Positions 53,755 through 63,846 are shown, counted from the stretch's first letter. The stretch is DNA of 64,000 nt from Acetobacteraceae bacterium H6797 (GCA_015223225.1 JADFCQ010000001.1:1141639-1205638), one strand, 5' to 3'. Notes: generated by a model from the sequence alone, not told the origin. A program made the numbers and translations.

Positions 53755-55119
53755 ATGCGCGACCACGTCATCACCCTCATCCAGAGCCGCCGCGCGCGGA
53801 TCGGCGTCATCGGCCTCGGCTATGCCGGGCTGCCGCTCGCGCTGCGCTTCGCGGAGGAGGGCTTTTCGGTCAGCGGCTTCGATATCGACCGCGTCAAGGT
53901 CACGGCCATCAATGCCGGGCGAAGCCCCGTCCATGGCATTGCCGACAGCCGCGTCGCGGCCAGCGGCATGGTGGCCTACGCGACCATGGAGGCGGCGGCC
54001 GCCTGCGACGCGCTGATCATCTGCGTCCCCACCCCCATCGGCCCGCATAAGGAGCCGGACCTGACGGCGGTGCGCGAGACGGTTGCGGCCCTCGCGCCCT
54101 ATCTCCGCGCGGGCCAGGCGCTCGCCCTGGAAAGCACGACCTATCCGGGCACCACGACCGACTACCTCCTGCCCGCCCTCAGCGCCGCCGGGCTGACGCC
54201 GGGGCAGGACGCCTTCCTGCTCTACAGCCCCGAGCGGGAGGACCCGGGCAACCCGGACGGCACCGTGGGCCGCATGCCCAAGCTCATCGCGGGCGAGACC
54301 GAGGCCTGCCTCGCGGTCGGCATGGCGCTCTACGGCCCCGTGGCGGGCGGGCTCGTGCCCGTCTCCTCCCTCGCCGCCGCCGAACTCACCAAGCTCTATG
54401 AGAACGTCTTCCGCGCCGTGAATATCGGCCTGGTCAACGAGCTGAAGCGCCTCTGCCACGCGCTGGATCTCGACGTGCATGAGATCATCGACGCCGCGGC
54501 CACCAAGCCCTTCGGCTTCATGCCCTTCCGCCCCGGCCCGGGCCTGGGCGGCCACTGCATCCCGGTCGATCCCTATTACCTCGCCTGGAAAGCCAAGGAG
54601 GTCGGTGCGCGGACCGATTTCATCGAGCTCGCCGGCCGGGTGAACGATGCCATGCCGGATTACGTCATCGCCCGCCTGCGCGACGCGCTGGACCAGCGGG
54701 GGCGGACGCTGACGGGGGCGAGAATCCTGCTACTCGGCCTCGCCTACAAGCCCGAGGTGCCCGATACGCGCGAAAGCCCGGCCGTGGAGATCTTCCGCCT
54801 GCTCAGCGAGCGCGGGGCCGAGCTGAGCTATCACGATCCCTTCGTGCCCAGCTTCCCCGCCACCCGGCGCCTCCACGGCAATGCGCCGGACCTGGAAAGC
54901 CAGGCGCTGACGCCCGATATCCTGGCGGCCCAGGATGCCGTTCTAGTCGTCACGCCCCATAAGGCGGTGGATTACGCGATGGTCGTCCGGCACGCCCGGC
55001 TGGTCATCGACACGCGGGGCGTCTTCCGCCGCCCCATCCCCGCCACGTTGCAAGGCGATACCAAGGGTGATTTTGGCTCTGGCCCCGCTTGGGCCTATGA
55101 GCACGTCATCCAGGCCTGA
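53755..55119 (+). CDS. UDP-N-acetylhexosamine 6-dehydrogenase (WbpA/WecC type)
   Basis: A 454-residue nucleotide sugar dehydrogenase. NAD motif GVIGLGYAGLPLALRF (17-32), YSPEREDPGN near 158, and the catalytic Cys268 in GLGGHCIPVDPYYL. The SPERxDPGN form is typical of the WbpA subgroup that oxidises UDP-GlcNAc to UDP-GlcNAcA; WecC-like action on UDP-ManNAc is the alternative, and wecB is nearby. It supplies an acidic sugar, so the polysaccharide is probably anionic. Followed 30 bp later by a second aminotransferase gene. Confidence 0.9.
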   Translation: MRDHVITLIQSRRARIGVIGLGYAGLPLALRFAEEGFSVSGFDIDRVKVTAINAGRSPVHGIADSRVAASGMVAYATMEAAAACDALIICVPTPIGPHKEPDLTAVRETVAALAPYLRAGQALALESTTYPGTTTDYLLPALSAAGLTPGQDAFLLYSPEREDPGNPDGTVGRMPKLIAGETEACLAVGMALYGPVAGGLVPVSSLAAAELTKLYENVFRAVNIGLVNELKRLCHALDLDVHEIIDAAATKPFGFMPFRPGPGLGGHCIPVDPYYLAWKAKEVGARTDFIELAGRVNDAMPDYVIARLRDALDQRGRTLTGARILLLGLAYKPEVPDTRESPAVEIFRLLSERGAELSYHDPFVPSFPATRRLHGNAPDLESQALTPDILAAQDAVLVVTPHKAVDYAMVVRHARLVIDTRGVFRRPIPATLQGDTKGDFGSGPAWAYEHVIQA

Positions 55120-55149
55120 CCGGCCGATCCTGAGCAGAGATCTATCCTT

Positions 55150-56313
55150 ATGAACGTCGCCGCGCCGCGCCCCATCTCCCTCTTCGACATGAAGGCCCAG
55201 CAGGCGCTGATCCGCGCCGATATCGACGCGCGCATCGCCGCCATCCTGGACCACGGCCGCTTCATCCAGGGCCCCGAGGTGGATGAGCTGGAAGCGACCC
55301 TCGCGACATGGAGCGGCGCCGCCTATTGCGTCGGCGTCTCCTCCGGCACGGATGCGCTGCAGATCGCCATGATGGCCGAGAAGATCGGGCCGGGCGACGC
55401 CGTCTTCCTCCCCGCCTTCACCTATACGGCCACCGCCGAGGTGCCGCTGGTGCTCGGCGCCACCCCCGTCTTCGTCGATGTGGAGCCGGGCAGCTACAAT
55501 ATCGACATCGCGGACCTGAAGCGCCGCATCGCGCTTGTCGAGGCCGAGGGCAAGCTCAAGCCCCGCGCCATCGTGGCGGTGGATCTCTATGGCCGCCCGG
55601 CCGACTGGCCCGCCATCCTGGAGATCTGCAAGGAGAAGGGCATGTTCGCCCTCGACGACGCGGCCCAGGCCTTCGGCGGCGAGCTCAACGGCAAGAAGCT
55701 CGGCTGCTGGGGCGATGCCACGGCACTCTCCTTCTACCCGACCAAGACGCTGGGCTGTTACGGCGACGGCGGCGCGATCCTGACCAACGACCCTGAGCGC
55801 GCCGACCTCTATCGCTCGCTCCGCACCCATGGCGAGGGCAAGACCCGCTACGAGGTGCAGCGCACCGGCATGAACGGCCGCCTCGACAGCATCCAGGCCG
55901 CCATCCTGATCTCGAAGATGAGCCTCTTCGACCAGGAGATGAAGGACCGCGCCCGCGTGGCCGCCGCCTATGAGGCCGGGCTGAAGGATGTGGTGAAGAC
56001 CCCCGGCGTGCAGGCCGGCGCCGTCAGCGCCTGGGGCCTCTACACCATCACCCTGCCCGATACGCAGACCCGCACCGCCGTGCAGGAGGCCCTGAAGGCC
56101 GACGGCATCCCGAGCGCGATCTATTACCCGAAGCCGCTGCATCATCAGCCGGCCTATGCCGCGGCCCATGCCTCGGCCCTCGGCCAAGTGCCGCCGCTGC
56201 CGGTGGCCGAGAAGCTCTGCGAGCAGGTGCTCTCCCTGCCGATGCACCCCTATCTGGACCAGGGCCAGATCGAGCGCGTGATCGCCGCCGTGAAGGCCGG
56301 CCTCAAGGGCTGA
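55150..56313 (+). CDS. DegT/DnrJ/EryC1-family sugar aminotransferase (WbpE-like)
   Basis: A 387-residue PLP enzyme. Lys199 in SFYPTKTLGCYGDGGA is the PLP lysine, with SSGTDALQIAMMA near 65-76 and DDAAQAFGGELNGKK near 169-183. The SFYPTKTLG form matches WbpE, which aminates UDP-3-keto-GlcNAcA to the 3-amino sugar. Its adjacency to the WbpA-type dehydrogenase supports this. The oxidase (WbpB) and acetyltransferase (WbpD) of that pathway are not in the window. It ends the rightward polysaccharide block. Confidence 0.89.
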   Translation: MNVAAPRPISLFDMKAQQALIRADIDARIAAILDHGRFIQGPEVDELEATLATWSGAAYCVGVSSGTDALQIAMMAEKIGPGDAVFLPAFTYTATAEVPLVLGATPVFVDVEPGSYNIDIADLKRRIALVEAEGKLKPRAIVAVDLYGRPADWPAILEICKEKGMFALDDAAQAFGGELNGKKLGCWGDATALSFYPTKTLGCYGDGGAILTNDPERADLYRSLRTHGEGKTRYEVQRTGMNGRLDSIQAAILISKMSLFDQEMKDRARVAAAYEAGLKDVVKTPGVQAGAVSAWGLYTITLPDTQTRTAVQEALKADGIPSAIYYPKPLHHQPAYAAAHASALGQVPPLPVAEKLCEQVLSLPMHPYLDQGQIERVIAAVKAGLKG

Positions 56314-56368
56314 CTTTCTCAGGCTTTCGGGGCCGGCCTTCCGGGGCCGCGCCCTTAGGCGGCAGGCG

Positions 56369-56845
56369 TCACTCCACCTGCTGCTCCAGCTGTGCCGCGA
56401 CCGACTGGTAGAACCGGGAGGAGGCGGCATTGCCGGCGCGGGCATAATGGTCGCTGACCATCCGCGCCGCCTGGGCCGCCAGGCGGAAGGCGTCGAGCCT
56501 CTCCTGCCATTCGAGTTCCGACGCCGTGCCGATATCGCCCTGCGCGAAGGCACCCACGCGATAGCCTCCCTCGGCCTCCACCACCCCCAGGCGCGGCACC
56601 CCCTCCCGCATCTCGCCGAAGAAGGCCGCCCCGGCCTGCGCGCCATCCCGCCGCCGCAGCATGCCCAGCCCCTCGGCCCGGCCGTCGCGGCAGGTGCCGA
56701 CCCAGGCGGTGGGCCCCTGCGTCAGCGAGGCCGGCGCCTGGAAGCGGCAGCCGCTCGCCGGGTCTTGCCGCCAGTTCCGAGCAGCCTCTTGGGCCGCGGC
56801 GGTCGCGATGGTGAGCGGCAAAGCGAGGAAAATCAGGGCCTTCAT
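56369..56845 (-). CDS. Small secreted protein with MORN-like segment
   Basis: A 158-residue protein with a signal peptide (MKALIFLALPLTIATAAA-QE). The mature part has CRFQAPASL and WVGTCRDGRAEGLGMLRRRDG, which looks like a MORN-type G.G.L motif, and a C-terminal helical region. The two cysteines (near 33 and 52) could form a disulfide. GAGGA precedes the ATG at 56845. It converges on the aminotransferase gene. Function unknown. Confidence 0.72.
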   Translation of the reverse strand: MKALIFLALPLTIATAAAQEAARNWRQDPASGCRFQAPASLTQGPTAWVGTCRDGRAEGLGMLRRRDGAQAGAAFFGEMREGVPRLGVVEAEGGYRVGAFAQGDIGTASELEWQERLDAFRLAAQAARMVSDHYARAGNAASSRFYQSVAAQLEQQVE

Positions 56846-56930
56846 CTGGTCCTCATCGGCTCTTTCCGCCCTTATTGCCGCCTTGCCCCCGCCCGGCGAG
56901 GCAAGAGCGCGCGAGCGGCCCCGCGTTGCC

Positions 56931-56982
56931 CGAGTCGTTCCCAAACTCGTTCCCGAGTCGCCATCGAGTCGCGCCCGAGTCG
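56931..56982. repeat. Five degenerate 11-bp units (CCCGAGTCGNN)
   Basis: CGAGTCG occurs at 56931, 56954, 56965 and 56976, with a mutated unit at 56943, giving units about 11 bp apart, close to one helical turn. They lie upstream of the LexA sites and the radical SAM gene. They could be stacked binding sites or a decayed tandem repeat. Confidence 0.5.
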
Positions 56983-57038
56983 ATCTCCGGAGATTCACGG
57001 CTTGTCCCAGAAATGTTCGCGGGACTCGGCACGCTTCA

Positions 57039-57053
57039 GTTCCCACAATGTTC
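57039..57053. promoter_or_regulatory. LexA-type site GTTC-N7-GTTC (upstream)
   Basis: GTTC-CCACAAT-GTTC matches the alphaproteobacterial SOS box consensus exactly. It ends directly before TTGACG (57054-57059), a good -35 element, so bound LexA would block polymerase. It is 53 bases before the first possible start of the radical SAM gene. Confidence 0.75.
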
Positions 57054-57090
57054 TTGACGTTAACCCTTTGCGGCGAGCACTATCCGATAC

Positions 57091-57105
57091 GAACAAAAAG
57101 GGAAC
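57091..57105. promoter_or_regulatory. LexA-type site GAAC-N7-GAAC (at start codon)
   Basis: GAAC-AAAAAGG-GAAC is the same consensus on the other strand and also exact. It covers the expected transcription start and ribosome-site region, ending one base before ATG 57106. Two exact sites around one promoter make chance unlikely. Confidence 0.7.
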
Positions 57106-57111
57106 ATGGTC

Positions 57112-58242
57112 ATGCCGGACGGCAGCAGCCTGGGCGGGAACGCCGCCCTTCTCACCGGCCACCGCAAGGGGCGCGGCGCCGTCTCCAACCCCAAGGTGCG
57201 CTTCGACCGCACCGGGACGGAGGCCTTCGACGATGGCTGGGAGACCCTGGCCGAGGAATTCGCCGCCCTGCCGCCCCTCGCTACGACCCTGACGCGCGAT
57301 GCCTCGCGCTCGGCCATGGCCTGGAACGACAGCCCCGATATCGGCTTCGACCGCTCCCTGAACCCCTATCGCGGCTGCGAGCACGGCTGCGTCTATTGCT
57401 TCGCCCGGCCCAGCCACGCCTATCTCGGCCTTTCCCCGGGGCTGGATTTCGAGACCAAGCTCATCTTCAAGCCGGAACTGGCCACGCTGCTAGAAAAGGA
57501 GCTGCGCAAGCCCGGCTATACCCCCCGCCCCGTCGCCATCGGCTCCAATACCGACCCTTACCAGCCCGTCGAACGCACGCTGAAGATCACCCGCCAGGTG
57601 CTGGAAGTGCTCGAACGCTTCAACCACCCGGTCGCCATCGTCACCAAATCGGCCGGCGTGTTGCGCGATATCGACATCCTCTCGCGTATGGCCGCGAAGG
57701 GGCTGGTGCAGGTGGCCATCTCGGTCACCACCCTCGATGCGAAGCTCGCCCGCCTCATGGAGCCCCGCGCCGCCACCCCCGAGCGCCGCCTCCATGCCAT
57801 CGAGACCCTGGCCAAGGCCGGCATCCCGGCCGGCGTCCTGGCCGCGCCGATGATCCCGGGGCTCAACGATGCCGAGCTGGAGCGCATTCTCGAACGCGCC
57901 GCCGTCATGGGCGCGAGCCGGGCGGGCTATGTCATCCTGCGCCTGCCGCTGGAAATCGCCTCGCTCATGGAGGAATGGCTGCACACCCATTACCCCGACC
58001 GCGCCGCCCGGGTGCTCGCCCTGATCCGCCAGACACGCGGCGGCCAGATCTATGACAGCCGCTTCGGCGAGCGGATGAAGGGCAGCGGGCCCTATGCCGA
58101 GCTGCTCGCCAACCGCTTCCGCGTGGCCGCCACCCGCCTGGGCCTGAACCAGACCCGCGGGGCCAAGCTGAATTGCGAGCTGTTCAAGGTGCCGGAAGAC
58201 CCGAACGCGGCGGCGAAGCCGGCGCAGATGGCGCTGTTCTAG
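57112..58242 (+). CDS. PA0069-family radical SAM protein (SplB-like)
   Basis: A 376-residue radical SAM protein. The 4Fe-4S cysteines are Cys89, Cys93 and Cys96 in GCEHGCVYCFARPSHAYLG, followed by IGSNTDPYQPVER and VTKSAGVLRDIDIL, typical of the Rv2578c/PA0069 family related to spore photoproduct lyase. The reaction is unknown; the family often sits near DNA repair genes. ATG 57112 has AGGGA eight bases upstream; ATG 57106 two codons earlier is possible but too close. Two LexA-type sites at its promoter suggest SOS induction, which would fit a role in DNA damage response. Confidence 0.9.
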   Translation: MPDGSSLGGNAALLTGHRKGRGAVSNPKVRFDRTGTEAFDDGWETLAEEFAALPPLATTLTRDASRSAMAWNDSPDIGFDRSLNPYRGCEHGCVYCFARPSHAYLGLSPGLDFETKLIFKPELATLLEKELRKPGYTPRPVAIGSNTDPYQPVERTLKITRQVLEVLERFNHPVAIVTKSAGVLRDIDILSRMAAKGLVQVAISVTTLDAKLARLMEPRAATPERRLHAIETLAKAGIPAGVLAAPMIPGLNDAELERILERAAVMGASRAGYVILRLPLEIASLMEEWLHTHYPDRAARVLALIRQTRGGQIYDSRFGERMKGSGPYAELLANRFRVAATRLGLNQTRGAKLNCELFKVPEDPNAAAKPAQMALF

Positions 58243-58265
58243 GACCTGGGGGAAAGAATTCCCCC

Positions 58266-58299
58266 ATCGACGTATACGTCGATCCCATCTTTTTCTTGG
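58266..58299 (+). terminator. Terminator-like hairpin after radical SAM gene
   Basis: The palindrome ATCGACGTATACGTCGAT can fold as a 7-bp stem with TATA loop and is followed by CCCATCTTTTTCTTGG, a T-rich tail, 24 bases after the radical SAM stop. Part of the nested palindrome element. Confidence 0.6.
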
Positions 58300-58337
58300 C
58301 TACTGGGCACCGGCCGCTGAAGTCAGTTCCCAAGTTC

Positions 58338-58372
58338 CCAAAAAGAAGATGGGGATCGACGTATACGTCGAT
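58338..58372 (-). terminator. Terminator-like hairpin after folP
   Basis: The right copy of the palindrome, read leftward, is followed by CCCCATCTTCTTTTTGG, again a T-rich tail, eight bases after the folP stop. Together with the left copy it would stop transcription from both convergent genes. Confidence 0.6.
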
Positions 58373-58379
58373 GGGGAAT

Positions 58380-59441
58380 TCATTCCCCGGCGTCTTCATC
58401 CTCATCCACTTCCAGCCCCGCCTCGGCCGCCCGCCAGACGGCGAGCGCCTGCAGCGTCTCCTTCACGTCATGCACCCGAAGGATGCTTGCGCCCTTCGCG
58501 GCGGCGGCGGCGGCGGCCATGGCGCTGGGCATCACGCGGGCGGCGGGGACGGCCTCGTCCACCAGCTTGCCCAGGAAGCCCTTGCGCGAGAGCGCCATCA
58601 TCACGTGGCAGCCGATGCCCATCAGCAGCGGCAGGCGCTCGATGAGCTGCCAGTTCTGCGCCGCCGTCTTGCCGAAGCCGAGGCCGGGGTCGATCGCGAT
58701 GCGCGAGGAGGGGATGCCCATCAGCCCCGCGATCTTCACCCGCTCGCGAAGGAATTGCGCAACATCCAGCGCGATATCGCCCTCCACCAGCCCCTGTTGC
58801 ATGCTCTTCGGGTCCAGCCCGCGCATATGCATGAGGATGACGGGCACCTCGGCCCGGGCCACGACGCGGCTGGCATCCGGATCGCCCCGCAGGGCGGTGA
58901 TGTCGTTGATGATCTCGGCCCCCGCCTCCAGGGCGGCGAGCATGGTCTTGGCATGGCGCGTATCGACCGAGAGCGGCGCCGCCTTGGCCAATTCCCGCAC
59001 CACGGGGAGGATGCGGGCCTTCTCCGTCTCGACATCCACCGGGCTGGAGCCTGGCCGGGTGGATTCGCCGCCGATATCGAGAATATCCGCCCCCGCCTCG
59101 AGCATCGCATGCCCCGCCGCGATCGCGGCCTGGACGCTGTCATGCTTACCGCCATCGGAGAAACTGTCGGGCGTGACGTTGAGGATGCCCATGATCAGCG
59201 GGCGGTCGCTCTGGATGCCGGCGAAAGGGCCGGGCCGGCGCGTCAGATTGTCCAGCAGGTCATGCCAGCCCTCGGGCACCTGGCTGACGGGGATGACGCC
59301 CAGGTCCCGGCCCTCCGCGATGCGGCGCACCAGGGCGAAGGCCGTAGAGCCGCCATGCAGGGGCATGGCGGCACCGGCACCGACGGCTTGAAAAGCGGCG
59401 GGGCCATGCAGCAGGGCGAGCGGTTCGAGCCAGCGTTCCAT
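58380..59441 (-). CDS. folP: Dihydropteroate synthase
   Basis: Condenses p-aminobenzoate with hydroxymethyl-dihydropterin diphosphate in folate synthesis. The 353-residue protein has the pterin-binding signatures MGILNVTPDSFSDGG (84-98) and AGADILDIGGESTRPGS (117-133), VDTRHAKTM, ALSRKGFLGKL and the C-terminal ILRVHDVKE. An N-terminal extension of about 80 residues is common in alphaproteobacterial FolP. The C-terminal codons (EVDEDEDAGE) and the stop run into the nested palindrome element, so the tail may have been shaped by it. It is downstream of ftsH but separated by a terminator. Confidence 0.93.
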   Translation of the reverse strand: MERWLEPLALLHGPAAFQAVGAGAAMPLHGGSTAFALVRRIAEGRDLGVIPVSQVPEGWHDLLDNLTRRPGPFAGIQSDRPLIMGILNVTPDSFSDGGKHDSVQAAIAAGHAMLEAGADILDIGGESTRPGSSPVDVETEKARILPVVRELAKAAPLSVDTRHAKTMLAALEAGAEIINDITALRGDPDASRVVARAEVPVILMHMRGLDPKSMQQGLVEGDIALDVAQFLRERVKIAGLMGIPSSRIAIDPGLGFGKTAAQNWQLIERLPLLMGIGCHVMMALSRKGFLGKLVDEAVPAARVMPSAMAAAAAAAKGASILRVHDVKETLQALAVWRAAEAGLEVDEDEDAGE

Positions 59442-59502
59442 GAGCCGCCTCTGCCGAAGAAAAGCCCGCGTCGCAAGGCGCCCCGCCGCGCATCAGACAA
59501 AG

Positions 59503-59535
59503 AAAAAGGGCGGGAGCCGAAGCTCCCGCCCTTTT
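59503..59535 (-). terminator. Intrinsic terminator downstream of ftsH
   Basis: AAAAGGGCGGGAGC (59504-59517), loop CGAA, GCTCCCGCCCTTTT (59522-59535): a perfect 14-bp stem whose A/T ends give a T-run on both strands. It lies 28 bp after the ftsH stop and 62 bp before the folP start. Confidence 0.92.
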
Positions 59536-59563
59536 CGGTATCAGAGGCCGTCCAACTCGGCCG

Positions 59564-61489
<1,926 letters not shown>

Positions 61490-61603
61490 CGAGGTGTTCC
61501 CATCTCCGAGCCGGGCTGACACCCGGCCTGCGTGCTAACATAGGACGCCGAAAGCCCTTCCGAAACCTTGCCGTGCGTTTTCTTTGCCTCGGAAGGTGCA
61601 GAA

Positions 61604-62854
61604 TCACGCCTCGCCGGCCGGAGAGAGGGGCAGGAGAGGCCCCGAGGCGGGGGCGAAGTGGCAGCCGATCACCGCGAGCGGGGCCTCGGCCGCCCAGCCG
61701 AGCGCCGGAATGGCCACCGGCACCCCGCCTCGCCAGAGCGCGGGGAGGCTACGCAGCAGCGCCAGCGGCAGCCCTTCGGCCAGGGCGCGATGGTCCGAGG
61801 CGGCCTCGCCGAGGGCGCCCCAGAGGTCGCCCGGCAGCAGGCCGGCAGGTGCGCTGAGGCGCCAGCGCCCGTCCCAGACCGCCCCATCCCGCGCGGGCTG
61901 CGGCGGCGCGACGGCGGCGGGCTCGCGCATCAGCCAGGGCCCGGCCCAGAGCGCGCCATGCAGCGTGCCCTCGCCCTGGGAGATGAGACGGCGGAGCCCC
62001 TCGCGCGGCGGCGGGTGCACCGCGCCCGAGACCATGCGGATCAGGGCGGCCATGGCCTCCTCCCCCGCCACGCCCTCGGGCCTGCCCTCGATGCGGACGG
62101 CGCCGAGCGGATGCGGGCGCGCCAGGGTCAGCAGCGCCTCGGCCAAAGCCTGCCGCGAACGTGCGGCCCGCCTGGCGAAGGCCGCCGCCGCCTCGGCAAG
62201 GGCGGCGGTGCCGGTGCCCGTCCCTTCCGGATCGGCCATGGCTTGGCGGAGGCGCACACGGGCGAAGCGCGGATTGTCGTTGGAAGGGTCACGCACCGGC
62301 ACCACGCCGCGTTCGGCCAGCAGCGCCTCCAGCCGGGCGGGCGGCACGTCGAGCAGTGGGCGCAGCACCAGCCCCTCGGCCTGCACCATCAGCGGCGCCA
62401 TGCCCGCGAGCCCCGCCGGGCCGCTGCCGCGCAGAACCCGAAAGGCGAGGGTCTCGGCCTGATCGCCCCGGTGATGGCCGAGCAGCAGCCAGGGCGCGCC
62501 CAGCCCCGCCGCCGCCGTCAGCAGCGCCGCGCGCCGGGCGATACGCGCCCTTTCCTGCAAGCCGCTGCCGCCCGGCAGGCCGAGCCGTAGCACCCGCGCC
62601 TCGATGCCCAGCGCGGCGAGTTGCGCCGCCACTCCCTCGGCCTCGGCGCCGGATTCAGGACGCAGGCCATGATCCGCGATCAGCGCGATGGCGCTGCCGC
62701 CGCGCGCGGAGGCCCAGTCATGGGAGAGAAGCGCGAGGGCGAGGCTATGCGGCCCGCCCGAGACGCCCATCGCCACGCGCGGATGGGCGCCGAAAGGCCC
62801 CAGCGGGGCCATGAGCGCGGCGAATTCGGCGGCGGTGAGCGCCGCCGTCGCCAT
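61604..62854 (-). CDS. tilS: tRNA(Ile)-lysidine synthase
   Basis: Modifies the wobble cytidine of a minor tRNA-Ile to lysidine so that it reads AUA. The 416-residue protein has the PP-loop ATPase domain and the TilS signatures LLLGHHRGDQAETLAFRVLRGSG and DPSNDNPRFARVRLRQ. The PP-loop itself reads GVSGGPHS, whereas the family motif is SGGxDS; His36 replaces the aspartate. The C-terminal substrate-binding part is reduced and divergent. The ATG shares one base with the cpoB stop. Confidence 0.9.
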   Translation of the reverse strand: MATAALTAAEFAALMAPLGPFGAHPRVAMGVSGGPHSLALALLSHDWASARGGSAIALIADHGLRPESGAEAEGVAAQLAALGIEARVLRLGLPGGSGLQERARIARRAALLTAAAGLGAPWLLLGHHRGDQAETLAFRVLRGSGPAGLAGMAPLMVQAEGLVLRPLLDVPPARLEALLAERGVVPVRDPSNDNPRFARVRLRQAMADPEGTGTGTAALAEAAAAFARRAARSRQALAEALLTLARPHPLGAVRIEGRPEGVAGEEAMAALIRMVSGAVHPPPREGLRRLISQGEGTLHGALWAGPWLMREPAAVAPPQPARDGAVWDGRWRLSAPAGLLPGDLWGALGEAASDHRALAEGLPLALLRSLPALWRGGVPVAIPALGWAAEAPLAVIGCHFAPASGPLLPLSPAGEA

Positions 62855-63768
62855 CAGCAGCCGCCGCGGCGGGCGGTTTCCTGCGCCTGCTGGTTCAGGC
62901 TGCCCGACAGGCGGGGGAATTCGGTGCGCAGATCGCCCAGCGTCGCGCAGGCTTCCTTCTTCGCGCCGAAGCCGAGGAAGGAATTGGCCAGGCCGATCAT
63001 CGCCTCCGGCGCGCGGGCCGACTGGCGGTTACGGCGATAGGCGTCGTCGAAGGCCACGGCGGCGTTTTGGAAGTCACGCTTGCCGAGCAGCGACTGGCCG
63101 AGCAACAGTTGCGCATCCTGGGCGCGGGCGGTGTTGCGGCTCGCGATCACCTCGCGGGCGGCGGCCTCGGCCGAGGCGTAGTCCCGGCGTCCGAGCGCGG
63201 CCTGGCCGTCGGCCAGCGCCTTCTCGGGCGTGCGCGGCGCGGCGGCGGCCGGGGCCGCGGGGCTGGCACCTGCCGGCGGGGTCAGGCTGCCCGAAGAGGA
63301 AGCGGGCGGGCGGCCCGGCGCCGGCGTGGGAGCCGCGCCGCCGGAGCGGCCACCGCCCTCGAGCTGCTGCAGCCGGTAATCCATGTCGCCGTTAAGCTTC
63401 TCGAGCTGATCGGAGAGCTGCTTGTTCTTGTATTCGGCTTCCTCGGCGCGGCCACGCAGGCGGCGGACCTCGTCTTCGAGGTTGTTTACACGGTCGAGCA
63501 GGCCCGCGACCAGTTCCGAACCGCCGCCGGCCGCCGGCGCGCCACCGCGCGAAGGGGGCGGCACATAGGCGCCACCGAGGCTGCTGCCACCGGCACTGCC
63601 GCCGCTCGGCGCATTGCGCCGGAGCTGATCAAGCTCCTGCCGGAGCTGCAGGATCTGGTTCTGCAGGGCGATGCCCTCGCGGCTGTCCATCTGCGCGAAG
63701 GCCGGTGCGGCCGCGAGCGGAACGAGCACCAGGGCGGTGGCGAGGAGCGAGGTCATGGAACGGCGCAT
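62854..63768 (-). CDS. cpoB: Tol-Pal system protein CpoB/YbgF
   Basis: A periplasmic protein that couples outer-membrane constriction with cell-wall synthesis. The 304-residue protein has a signal peptide (ending AAAPAFA-QM), a coiled coil from IALQNQILQLRQELDQLRRN, a Gly/Ser/Pro linker, a second coiled coil (RVNNLEDEVRRLRGRAEEAEYKNKQLSDQLEKL in parts), another Pro/Ala linker and C-terminal TPR-like repeats (ALADGQAALGRRDYASAEAAAREV; AQLLLGQSLLGKRDFQNAAVAF). The internal second coiled coil makes it longer than E. coli CpoB. ATG 63768 has GGGAG upstream. It lies between pal and tilS as usual. Confidence 0.92.
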   Translation of the reverse strand: MRRSMTSLLATALVLVPLAAAPAFAQMDSREGIALQNQILQLRQELDQLRRNAPSGGSAGGSSLGGAYVPPPSRGGAPAAGGGSELVAGLLDRVNNLEDEVRRLRGRAEEAEYKNKQLSDQLEKLNGDMDYRLQQLEGGGRSGGAAPTPAPGRPPASSSGSLTPPAGASPAAPAAAAPRTPEKALADGQAALGRRDYASAEAAAREVIASRNTARAQDAQLLLGQSLLGKRDFQNAAVAFDDAYRRNRQSARAPEAMIGLANSFLGFGAKKEACATLGDLRTEFPRLSGSLNQQAQETARRGGC

Positions 63769-63846
63769 CAACGGTCTCCCGGTTGTCGCGACGGGCCTCG
63801 GCGGGCCCTGCCGAAAGCTGGCCCCCGCCTGATCGCGAAGGGCGTC

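Larger units (their letters stand above)
58246..58391. repeat. Nested palindromes: two inverted copies of a palindromic unit
   Basis: The left copy (about 58246-58299) and right copy (about 58338-58391) are inverted relative to each other and nearly identical over some 50 bases. Each contains the perfect palindrome ATCGACGTATACGTCGAT (58266-58283 and 58355-58372) flanked by a second stem (GGGGGAA-N4-TTCCCCC at 58247-58264 on the left, GGGGAAT-TC-ATTCCCC at 58373-58388 on the right). The unit sits between the convergent radical SAM and folP genes, and the folP stop codon (58380-58382) is inside it. It could form a cruciform and resembles REP/BIME-type elements. Confidence 0.75.

Noticed and set aside
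50605..53810. Long minus-strand frames (502 and 561 codons) across glycosyltransferase and dehydratase genes
   Set aside because: Shadows of the plus-strand operon; no start signals or homology.
58246..58391. Phage or integrative element attachment site
   Set aside because: No integrase, tRNA gene or direct-repeat partner nearby; the structure is inverted, not direct, and fits terminators or REP units better.
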